Assembly (NCBI GenBank): GCA_007116755.1
Contig: SKHU01000220.1
Span: forward strand, 1 to 9,160
DNA length: 9,160 nucleotides
Direction: 5' to 3'
From: Alphaproteobacteria bacterium
GTDB lineage: Bacteria > Pseudomonadota > Alphaproteobacteria > Micavibrionales > CSBR16-224
Shown here: in pieces, positions 1 to 5,551 of the stretch
Numbering within the stretch: position 1 is the stretch's first letter
How the letters are laid out: each line of letters begins with the position of its first letter
Notes under the pieces: model-generated
Databases searched by the model: none
Seen by the model: the letters and a program-made list of their open reading frames with translations, nothing else
Told to the model about the DNA's origin: nothing
Made by a program: the position numbers and the translations under genes

Positions 1-1967
1 TGCAGGAGATCAAATCCGTCAAAAATCCGGATTTTGACAATGTTATTCTGGCTTTTGAAAAAGCGGGCGAAACGCTTTCGAAAGTGGCTTCGGTGTTTTT
101 CAGCTTTGACGGCGTGATGGCGACCGAGGAAATCAAGGAACTGGGCGAGGACATCAAAACCAAAATCGTCCAGTTTGAAAGCAAAAAAACGCTGGATGAG
201 GATTTGTTCAAACAGATCAAGGCGGTGCATGACAAAAAAGATTCGCTGCTGCTCTCCCCCGATCAGGAGCTTTTGCTGGACGATCTTTATAAAGGCTTTG
301 TCCGCAACGGCGCATTGCTGGATGCCGAGGGCAAAAAAACCTTGAGCGACATCGACGAAAAACTGGCGCAGGCCGGCAATACATTCGGCAAAAACGTGCT
401 GAACGCCACCAACGCCTTTGAATATTACGCCGAGGAAAGCGAAATGGCGGGGCTGCCCGACTGGTTCAAGGACGGCGCGGCGGAGGACGCAAAAGCCAAA
501 GGACAGGACGGAAAATACCGCCTGACCCTGCACGCGCCCAGCGTTATTCCGGTGCTGGATTACGCCGAAAACCGCGGCTTGCGCGAGAAAATCTGGCGCG
601 GTTTTTCCACCCGCGCGAAAGAACCGCCGTTCGATAACAAACCCGTCGTCAAACAGATTGTCGAACTGCGCCACAAACGCGCACAGCTTCTCGGCTATGA
701 CACCCATGCCGATTACGTGCTCGAAGAGCGCATGGCCAAAACCAAAGATGCGGTATTTGATATGCTGGGCAATTACAAAGACTCGCTGAAAGAGGCCGCC
801 AAACAGGAATTTGAAGAGCTGAAAGCTTTTGCCAAATCCAAAGGCGGGCCGGAGGATTTGAAACCGTGGGATATCGGATTTTATGCCGAAAAGATGAAAC
901 AGGAACAATTCGATTTTGACAGTGAAGAGCTGCGCCCCTATTTCCAGTTTGAAAAAGTGCGGCAGGGCGCGTTTGATGTCGCCTCGAAAATGTATGATAT
1001 CAGCTTTGAGAAAAACGAGGATTACCCCGTCTATCACGAAGAGGTCGAAGCCTTTGATGTCATCGACAACAAAACCGGCGATCTGATCGGCACGCTTTAC
1101 ACCGATTATTTCCCGCGCGAAACCAAGCGCGGCGGGGCGTGGGAGAATACCTACCGCTCGCAAGGGCGCAACCCTGACGGCAGCCGCAAACCGCCGATTG
1201 TCGGCAATCACGGCAATTTTACCAAACCGTCAAAAGACAAGCCCTCCCTCCTGTCGGTGGACGAGGTGCTGACGCTGTTTCACGAATTCGGCCACGGTCT
1301 GCACGATCTTTTATCCGATGTGCAGTATAAATCGCAGGCCGGAACCAACGTCAAATGGGATTTTGTCGAGCTGCCCTCGCAGCTTCTGGAGAACTGGGCG
1401 AAGGATGAAGAAGTTCTCGCCATGTTCGCCAAACATCACGAAGACAAAAGCGATCTGCCCAAAGAGCTGGTCAAGAAAATGAAAGATGCGGATAATTTCC
1501 GCGCCGCATCCGGCTTTATGCGCCAGTTGCAACTGGCAACGCTGGATATGATGTGGCACACGACCGACCCGTCAAAAATCGATGATGTCGAGGCGTTCGA
1601 GCGCGAGGTCTGCAAGGATTTCTATCTGCTGCCGCCCGAAGGGGCGCTGACCTCCACCGCCTTCACCCATATTTTCGACGGCGGCTATTCGGCCGGATAT
1701 TACAGCTATAAATGGGCGGAAATTCTCGATGCCGACGCGTTTGAGGCCTTCAAGGAAAAAGGTCTGTTCGACAAGGAAACGGCAAAGAAATTCCGCGATC
1801 TGATTTCCAGCGGCGGCTCGAAAGACCCCGGCGAGCTGTATGAAACCTTCCGCGGCCGCGCGCCCGATCCCGATGCGCTGCTGCGCCGCGAGGGGCTGCT
1901 GAAACCGGAAAACGACAACAGCCGCAAAACCCCCGCCCCCCGCCCGCCCAAACACGGCGCACCGTAA
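1..1967 (+). CDS. prlC: M3-family zinc oligopeptidase (oligopeptidase A-like), 5' end outside the window
   Basis: Cytosolic thermolysin-fold zinc peptidase that degrades short peptides, including cleaved signal peptides in the E. coli OpdA case. The frame is open from base 3, and the residues before the GTG at 84 already match the family (an N-terminal helix with AFEKAGETLSKV), so that GTG is internal; some 30-40 N-terminal residues are probably missing. Numbering from base 84, the zinc site is HEFGH at residues 400-404, with the third ligand Glu429 inside VELPSQ, 29 residues after the first His as in thimet oligopeptidase. The substrate-binding tyrosine motif GGYSAGYYSYKW and the C-terminal SSGGSKDP / FRGRAPDPDALL block are present. 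VELPSQ, LLENW and GYYSY favour OpdA over dipeptidyl carboxypeptidase. A proline/lysine-rich tail of about 20 residues follows the conserved end. The stop codon lies inside the A-run of a terminator hairpin. Confidence 0.93.
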   Translation, partial: QEIKSVKNPDFDNVILAFEKAGETLSKVASVFFSFDGVMATEEIKELGEDIKTKIVQFESKKTLDEDLFKQIKAVHDKKDSLLLSPDQELLLDDLYKGFVRNGALLDAEGKKTLSDIDEKLAQAGNTFGKNVLNATNAFEYYAEESEMAGLPDWFKDGAAEDAKAKGQDGKYRLTLHAPSVIPVLDYAENRGLREKIWRGFSTRAKEPPFDNKPVVKQIVELRHKRAQLLGYDTHADYVLEERMAKTKDAVFDMLGNYKDSLKEAAKQEFEELKAFAKSKGGPEDLKPWDIGFYAEKMKQEQFDFDSEELRPYFQFEKVRQGAFDVASKMYDISFEKNEDYPVYHEEVEAFDVIDNKTGDLIGTLYTDYFPRETKRGGAWENTYRSQGRNPDGSRKPPIVGNHGNFTKPSKDKPSLLSVDEVLTLFHEFGHGLHDLLSDVQYKSQAGTNVKWDFVELPSQLLENWAKDEEVLAMFAKHHEDKSDLPKELVKKMKDADNFRAASGFMRQLQLATLDMMWHTTDPSKIDDVEAFEREVCKDFYLLPPEGALTSTAFTHIFDGGYSAGYYSYKWAEILDADAFEAFKEKGLFDKETAKKFRDLISSGGSKDPGELYETFRGRAPDPDALLRREGLLKPENDNSRKTPAPRPPKHGAP

Positions 1968-2012
1968 AAAAACCGCGGGTGTGACGGTGATGTGGTGCCG
2001 GACGGTTTTTTT
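1966..2012 (+). terminator. Intrinsic terminator after the M3 peptidase, possibly bidirectional
   Basis: AAAAAAACCG (1966-1975) is the exact complement of CGGTTTTTTT (2003-2012), giving a 10-bp outer stem. An inner CGG/CCG pair (1976-1978 with 1998-2000) extends it. The seven T residues give the U-tract on the plus strand, and the seven A residues give one on the minus strand. The G+C part of the stem is short, so efficiency is uncertain. Confidence 0.6.
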
Positions 2013-2016
2013 ATTG

Positions 2017-2104
2017 CTGTCATTCTGACCCCTGCGAAAGCAGGGGGAAGAATCTTTTGCGTGTGTTAAAAAGATATCCTTCGCCTTGCGGCTCAGGATG
2101 ACAG
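2017..2104. repeat. Palindromic intergenic repeat A (REP-like, 88 bp)
   Basis: The ends are inverted copies: CTGTCATTCTGA at the left and the reverse complement of CTGTCATCCTGA at the right, with similarity running inward to GAATC / GGATATC. The left arm contains a perfect 7-bp hairpin CCCCTGC-GAAA-GCAGGGG (2029-2046) with a GNRA-type tetraloop. Units beginning GTCATTCTGA and ending TCAGGATGACA are a familiar type of dispersed intergenic repeat in proteobacteria. Copy number cannot be judged from one window. Confidence 0.65.
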
Positions 2105-2151
2105 AAAAGGGAAGGGATGCGGTTTTATCATTGTTACCACCCCTGCTCTTT

Positions 2152-2243
2152 TTGTCACTCCCGCGCAGGCGGGAGTCCATGCCAAGGAACGCCCGCATCT
2201 CTCTAAGGCGGATGCGGAGTGACAATCGGGGATTGTCACTCCG
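2152..2243. repeat. Palindromic intergenic repeat B (REP-like, compound)
   Basis: It starts TTGTCACTCCCGC with a 7-bp hairpin CTCCCGC-GCAG-GCGGGAG (2158-2175), a common dispersed intergenic repeat motif. The inverted end GGAGTGACAA follows at about 2216-2225. That end is itself the left arm of a perfect 13-bp inverted repeat, CGGAGTGACAATC (2215-2227), GGG, then its reverse complement (2231-2243), as if a second copy abuts head-on. It lies just beyond the stop of the leftward gene, so the hairpin may protect or end that mRNA, but no T-run follows on that strand. Confidence 0.6.
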
Positions 2244-2269
2244 GCTTATCTCCTTAATATTGCGGGAGG

Positions 2270-2683
2270 TTATTTCTTGTAGGAATAGCCACCGGCCATC
2301 CATTCGATAATCTGGATTTGCATGCCCATTTCGCCGGAAAATTCTTTTTTCAGATCGTCTATGGTGCGCTCCCGCTCCCGCAGGAGCCGATCATCTTCTT
2401 CCTGAATGGTTTGCAAAAGCTGTGCATCATATTCCTGGGATTTCCTCAGAATGTCCGCATCCTTTTGTTGCGAGCGTGCCATCTGCGCCGCATATTGTGC
2501 GCAGGAAAGAAGTATATCCGACTTTGTCGCCTCTCTTTGCTTTTGCAGCAAATTCTCGGCATCCTGTTTCTGGTTTCTCACAAGCGTTTCGGCCTGACAG
2601 GTCTGATTCATTTTCAGGGTTTCGGCCTGACGTTTCCGGTCGGCTTGTATATCTTCGTATGTTTTAACGGTTCTATGAGACAT
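2270..2683 (-). CDS. Small coiled-coil protein with 11-residue (hendecad) repeats, function unknown
   Basis: 137 residues, no recognised family. The start is supported by a strong ribosome-binding site: AAAGGGAGA on the minus strand (2699-2691), 7 nt before ATG. Residues 19-51 are three tandem 11-mers (QAETLKMNQTC, QAETLVRNQKQ, DAENLLQKQRE). After an irregular stretch, residues 75-118 hold four more (DADILRKSQEY, DAQLLQTIQEE, DDRLLRERERT, IDDLKKEFSGE). An 11-residue period with hydrophobics at fixed places predicts a nearly straight, right-handed coiled coil. There is no signal peptide or transmembrane segment, so it is probably cytosolic and oligomeric. The C-terminus (residues 119-137) breaks the pattern and ends with aromatic and basic residues. 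Two Cys (29, 61) are present. It is transcribed divergently from the polyamine operon and stands alone. Its Q/K/E-rich composition resembles no neighbour. Confidence 0.72.
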   Translation of the reverse strand: MSHRTVKTYEDIQADRKRQAETLKMNQTCQAETLVRNQKQDAENLLQKQREATKSDILLSCAQYAAQMARSQQKDADILRKSQEYDAQLLQTIQEEDDRLLRERERTIDDLKKEFSGEMGMQIQIIEWMAGGYSYKK

Positions 2684-2835
2684 AATAAAATCTCCCTTTC
2701 AACGTATCAAGTTGCAGAACAGGCAATATCGCCTTCTGCCGAAGCGTCCCCCACCCTACCCAGGACAACACTCAAAAAATACTGAAGAGAAATCGAGACA
2801 GACTCTCATATTTTATACGCTTCTGATCTCCCCCC

Positions 2836-2841
2836 ATTATA
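2836..2841 (-). promoter_or_regulatory. Candidate -10 box for the leftward coiled-coil gene
   Basis: The minus strand reads GTGTATAATGG, a perfect TATAAT preceded by TG. No good -35 lies 17 nt upstream. It would give a 5' untranslated region of about 145 nt before the ATG at 2683. Judged by eye only. Confidence 0.4.
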
Positions 2842-2872
2842 CACCCGCAACGGGGTTTAAAAGGTTAAGAAG

Positions 2873-2888
2873 AAAAATATATATTTTT
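2873..2888. repeat. AT-only 16-bp perfect palindrome in the divergent intergenic region
   Basis: AAAAATATATATTTTT is its own reverse complement. It sits in a strongly AT-rich stretch (about 2860-2935) between the divergent promoters. It may bind a nucleoid protein or simply ease melting; no specific function can be assigned. The rest of the gene-free stretch 2690-2870 shows only the candidate leftward promoter. Confidence 0.35.
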
Positions 2889-2912
2889 AAATCCCGTAAG
2901 CTGCTGTATCGG

Positions 2913-2990
2913 TTGCGCAATAAAAAAAAATATATCGCTGCCGCGAAAGAAAAGCGCGGCAGATGCAAAGTTTTTTCTTTTCTTGCGCAA
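2913..2990. promoter_or_regulatory. Pair of TTGCGCAA palindromes, candidate operator
   Basis: The 8-bp palindrome TTGCGCAA occurs at 2913-2920 and again at 2983-2990, exactly 70 bp apart. In both cases an A-rich tract follows within two bases. The second copy lies just upstream of the extended -10 of the rightward promoter, where a bound protein would block RNA polymerase. No regulator gene is visible nearby. Confidence 0.35.
2938..2962. other. Perfect 8-bp stem hairpin in the divergent region
   Basis: CTGCCGCG (2938-2945), a 9-nt purine loop, then CGCGGCAG (2955-2962). On the plus strand a T-run begins only 8 nt later (2971); on the minus strand a nine-T run follows after 7 nt. Neither fits a standard terminator exactly. 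It could still stop stray transcription between the two divergent units. Confidence 0.4.
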
Positions 2991-2995
2991 AAAAA

Positions 2996-3004
2996 TGGTA
3001 TAAT
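2996..3004 (+). promoter_or_regulatory. Extended -10 promoter for the polyamine operon leader
   Basis: TGGTATAAT is a perfect extended -10 (TGnTATAAT). No recognisable TTGACA lies 17 nt upstream, which an extended -10 can tolerate. Predicted transcription start is about 3010-3012, giving a leader of roughly 290 nt before the decarboxylase ATG at 3302. Confidence 0.65.
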
Positions 3005-3185
3005 GAGAAGACACATACGCACGTGCCGATGGCCCCTGGCAGGTTATGCAACGACGTGGCTTTTTGACTTAACCGGGCTTCATGCCCCTTATATTTGGAA
3101 AGTGAGACGTTCATGACCGATTCTGCCTCCGGGCGGGGCCGTATATCCCCGAATGTCAGAACCGTTCCGCCTGTCAAAATTGTCA

Positions 3186-3214
3186 GGCGCCGGCACCGTT
3201 TGCAAACGGGCGCC
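3186..3214 (+). other. Nested hairpin inside the leader
   Basis: GGCGCC (3186-3191) can pair with GGCGCC (3209-3214). Between them is CCGTTTGCAAACGG (3196-3209), a perfect 14-bp palindrome. Just after it, GGCGG (3215-3219) is complementary to CCGCC (3248-3252) in the 5' arm of the terminator, so this segment could take part in an antiterminator switch. Confidence 0.5.
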
Positions 3215-3247
3215 GGCGGTAAACAGAAAAACGACCTTCATGCCGCG

Positions 3248-3278
3248 CCGCCCCGTGATTTCAGGGACGGTTTTTTTT
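3248..3278 (+). terminator. Intrinsic terminator (attenuator) 23 nt before the decarboxylase start
   Basis: CCGCCC (3248-3253) pairs with GGGACGG (3264-3270) with one bulged A, giving six G-C pairs. Eight T residues follow directly (3271-3278). It lies between the promoter and the first gene of the operon, so it must be read through or prevented for expression. Possible competitors for its 5' arm are GGGCGG (3131-3136) and GGCGG (3215-3219); AACCGTTCC (3160-3168) could instead pair with its 3' arm and the first two T residues (3264-3272). Confidence 0.7.
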
Positions 3279-3301
3279 ATGCGCCGCCGCAAAGCCGCGA
3301 T

Positions 3302-4453
3302 ATGCAGATTCGCGCGCTGGCACCGCAAAAACCGCTTTATATTTTTGATGCTGCGCGTCTGGCGGAAAATTACCGCGGCTTTGCCGCCGTCTGCGGCGGT
3401 GAAACGGCCTATGCCGTCAAATGCAACCCGCATCCCGCCGTATTGCGCACATTGAGCGCAGCAGGCGCAAGCGCCTTTGATGTCGCCTCGCTTGCGGAAA
3501 TCCGCGCCGTACGCGCCGCCAATCCGCAGGCAAAACTTTACTTTATGCATCCCGTCAAAGCGCCCGAGGCGATTGCCGAAGCCTATACCGTATGGGGAGT
3601 GCGCGCCTTTGTTCTCGACCATATTGACGAGCTCTATAAAATCCTGCGCGAAACGGCGCTTGCCCCCGATCTGGAATTGTTCGTGCGTATGGCGCTGCCG
3701 AAAAACGGCGCGGCGGCTCTGGATTTTTCGTCAAAATTCGGCGCAACACCCGATGAGGCGGCAAAACTTCTCGAAGCCTGCCGCCCCGTCTGCCGCAGGC
3801 TGGGTCTGGCCTTTCATACCGGCACGCAAAACACCGATACCGGCACCTATACGCGCGCCGTTGCGGCCGCGGCGGACGTCATCGCCAAATCCGGCGTTCC
3901 CGTTGATGCGCTGGATGCCGGCGGCGGTTTCCCCGCAAATTACACCGGACGCGTTGCCGCCCCTGCCGAAATCTTTGCCGCGCTGCATACGGCGCTGGCG
4001 GAAAACGGGCTGGACAATCTTGATCTGATCACCGAGCCGGGACGCGTGCTGGTCGCCGATACGACCGCCTTGATCGTCCGTGTTGAACAGCGGCGCGGCG
4101 ATCTGCTTTATCTGACTGACGGCGTTTATGGCGGTCTGTTCGATGCGGGGCCGCAGCTGCGCTGGCGCTATCCCGTGCGGCATATCCCGCGCGAGGACGG
4201 CACGCCCGTTTCCGGACACCGGACGAATTTCCGTTTTGCCGGTCCGACCTGCGATTCCATCGATATGATGGACGGACCGTTTCCGCTGCCCGACAATATC
4301 AAAACCGGCGACTGGATCGAGATCGGACAAGCGGGTGCCTATTCGCAATCGCTGCGCACCGATTTCAACGGTTTCGGTACGGCGGACTTCATCTGCGCCG
4401 GCAGCTTGCCGCGCAAGACAAAAAAGCCTAAAACAACAAGTAAGAACATATAG
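3302..4453 (+). CDS. PLP-dependent amino acid decarboxylase, ornithine/lysine type (alanine-racemase fold)
   Basis: Decarboxylates a basic amino acid, most likely ornithine to putrescine and perhaps lysine to cadaverine. From the 3302 start it is 383 residues, normal for the bacterial branch of fold-III ODC/LDC enzymes. PLP lysine is Lys40 in YAVKCNP. Others: SKFG (144-147), His172 in FHTGTQ, the glycine loop GGGF (207-210), EPGR (245-248), the dimer-partner catalytic CDSID with Cys317, and Tyr347 in GAYSQ. The FMHPVK segment (81-86) marks an alphaproteobacterial-type subgroup. The frame stays open upstream to ATG 3113 and TTG 3095, but that extension is Arg-rich, unlike the family, and would run through the attenuator. 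The conserved fold begins about 10 residues after Met1, so 3302 is preferred despite a weak ribosome-binding site. The Lys/Thr-rich tail is unusual. First gene of a three-gene polyamine operon. Ornithine versus lysine specificity cannot be settled here. Confidence 0.9.
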   Translation: MQIRALAPQKPLYIFDAARLAENYRGFAAVCGGETAYAVKCNPHPAVLRTLSAAGASAFDVASLAEIRAVRAANPQAKLYFMHPVKAPEAIAEAYTVWGVRAFVLDHIDELYKILRETALAPDLELFVRMALPKNGAAALDFSSKFGATPDEAAKLLEACRPVCRRLGLAFHTGTQNTDTGTYTRAVAAAADVIAKSGVPVDALDAGGGFPANYTGRVAAPAEIFAALHTALAENGLDNLDLITEPGRVLVADTTALIVRVEQRRGDLLYLTDGVYGGLFDAGPQLRWRYPVRHIPREDGTPVSGHRTNFRFAGPTCDSIDMMDGPFPLPDNIKTGDWIEIGQAGAYSQSLRTDFNGFGTADFICAGSLPRKTKKPKTTSKNI

Positions 4454-4461
4454 AAAACACC

Positions 4462-4468
4462 AAGGAGG
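4462..4468 (+). promoter_or_regulatory. Strong ribosome-binding site of the DHS-like gene
   Basis: AAGGAGG, 6 nt before the ATG at 4475, lies in the 21-nt gap after the decarboxylase stop. It is the best Shine-Dalgarno sequence in the operon and fixes the start, suggesting this middle gene is translated most strongly. Confidence 0.85.
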
Positions 4469-4474
4469 ACAACC

Positions 4475-5551
4475 ATGACACAGACACAAACACAAACACA
4501 TCCGGCCGCCGTCGCCGACAGCGAAATGCAGGCGGAAAAACGCGCCCTGCTGGACAGGGAAGTCAAACATATCGACATCAAAAGCTTTGATGCGCGTCCG
4601 GTGATCGACCAGATGCGCGAGATGTCCTTTACCTCGCGCGATCTGGCGCGCGCGGCGGAGATTTACAACACCATGCTGGCCGATCCCGATTGCATGATTA
4701 TCCTGACGCTGGCCGGTTCGACCTCGGCAGGGGGGTGTATGGATCTTTACGCCGATCTCGTGCGTCACAATATGGTCGATGCCATCGTGGCAACGGGCGC
4801 GTCGATTGTCGATATGGATTTCTTTGAAGGTCTGGGTTTCAAACATTATCAGGCCGCCGGCGATGTGGACGACCGCAAGCTGCGCGATCTTTACATTGAT
4901 CGCATTTATGACACCTATATTGATGAAGAGGATTTGCAATCCTGCGACCACACGATTTTGGAAATCGCCAATGCCCTGCCGCCGAAAGCCTATTCCAGCC
5001 GCGCCTTTATCGCCGAGATGGGGCGGTATCTGACACAGCACGGCAAAAAGGACAATGCGCTGGTCAAGCTGGCTTTTGAAAAATCCGTGCCGATTTTCTG
5101 CCCCGCCTTTACCGATTCCAGCGCGGGTTTCGGACTGGTCAAACATCAGGCGGATAATCCCGGCAACCATATGACGATCGATTCCATCGCCGATTTCCGC
5201 GAATTGACCGATCTGAAAATCAAATGCGGCACATCCGGCCTGCTGATGATCGGCGGCGGCGTGCCGAAAAACTTTGCACAGGATACGGTTGTCTGCGCCG
5301 AAATTCTCGGCCATGACGCACCGATGCACAAATACGCAATCCAGATCACCGTCGCCGATGTCCGCGACGGCGCGTGCAGCTCCTCGACCCTGAAAGAAGC
5401 CTGCTCGTGGGGCAAGGTCGATATCGCGCTGGAACAGATGGTCTATGCCGAGGCCGGATCGGTCGTGCCGCTGCTGGCCAGTGATGCCTATCACCGCGGC
5501 CATTGGAAAAACCGCAAGGAAAAGAAGCTCGCCGATGTCTTTACAGCGTAA
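4475..5551 (+). CDS. Deoxyhypusine-synthase-like aminobutyltransferase (probable homospermidine synthase type)
   Basis: 358 residues of the deoxyhypusine synthase fold: NAD-dependent removal of an aminobutyl group from a polyamine, carried on an active-site lysine and passed to an acceptor amine. The lysine is Lys314 in CSWGKVDIAL, matching the SWGK site of human DHS. NAD-binding signatures are AGSTSAGG (80-87), ATGAS (106-110), CPAFTDSSAG (209-218) and GGGVPKN (260-266). In human DHS a catalytic-site His follows GGGVxK; here it is Asn266. Bacteria have no eIF5A, so a small-molecule acceptor is likely: putrescine giving homospermidine is the best guess, supported by the putrescine-forming genes on both sides. 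The first 20 residues are unconserved; the TQTQTQTH start is encoded by an ACA/CAA simple repeat. Stop overlaps the next gene by 17 nt. Family assignment is sure, substrate is inferred. Confidence 0.9.
   Translation: MTQTQTQTHPAAVADSEMQAEKRALLDREVKHIDIKSFDARPVIDQMREMSFTSRDLARAAEIYNTMLADPDCMIILTLAGSTSAGGCMDLYADLVRHNMVDAIVATGASIVDMDFFEGLGFKHYQAAGDVDDRKLRDLYIDRIYDTYIDEEDLQSCDHTILEIANALPPKAYSSRAFIAEMGRYLTQHGKKDNALVKLAFEKSVPIFCPAFTDSSAGFGLVKHQADNPGNHMTIDSIADFRELTDLKIKCGTSGLLMIGGGVPKNFAQDTVVCAEILGHDAPMHKYAIQITVADVRDGACSSSTLKEACSWGKVDIALEQMVYAEAGSVVPLLASDAYHRGHWKNRKEKKLADVFTA

Larger units (their letters stand above)
3011..3278 (+). ncRNA. Structured cis-regulatory leader of the decarboxylase operon (candidate speF-type RNA)
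   Basis: Some 270 nt between the promoter and an intrinsic terminator lie immediately before a decarboxylase gene. Helices visible by eye: GGGC-TTCAT-GCCC within 3074-3087; a long-range 8-bp helix ATGGCCCC (3029-3036) with GGGGCCGT (3135-3142), including one G-U pair; a hairpin at 3186-3214; and the terminator at 3248-3278. The speF motif is a long conserved RNA known upstream of ornithine decarboxylase genes in alphaproteobacteria. Gene context and architecture match it, but I have not aligned the consensus, so the family name is an inference. The presence of a transcription attenuator is better supported than the identity. The ligand, if any, cannot be read from the sequence. Confidence 0.58.

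Noticed and set aside
84..86. GTG at 84 as the true start of the M3 peptidase
   Set aside because: The frame is open to the window edge and the residues upstream match the family, so the gene simply continues to the left.
2086..2310. A 74-codon plus-strand frame in the intergenic repeats
   Set aside because: It is composed largely of palindromic repeat sequence and runs into the antisense of the coiled-coil gene.
2318..2785. A 155-codon plus-strand frame opposite the coiled-coil gene
   Set aside because: It has no ribosome-binding site and no recognisable domain, whereas the minus-strand frame has a strong site and a regular 11-residue pattern.
4478..4501. ACAAAC-type short repeat at the start of the DHS-like gene as a phase-variation tract
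   Set aside because: The 6-base units number only about three and encode an unconserved TQTQTQT stretch; slippage by whole units would keep the frame, so no on-off switch is expected.
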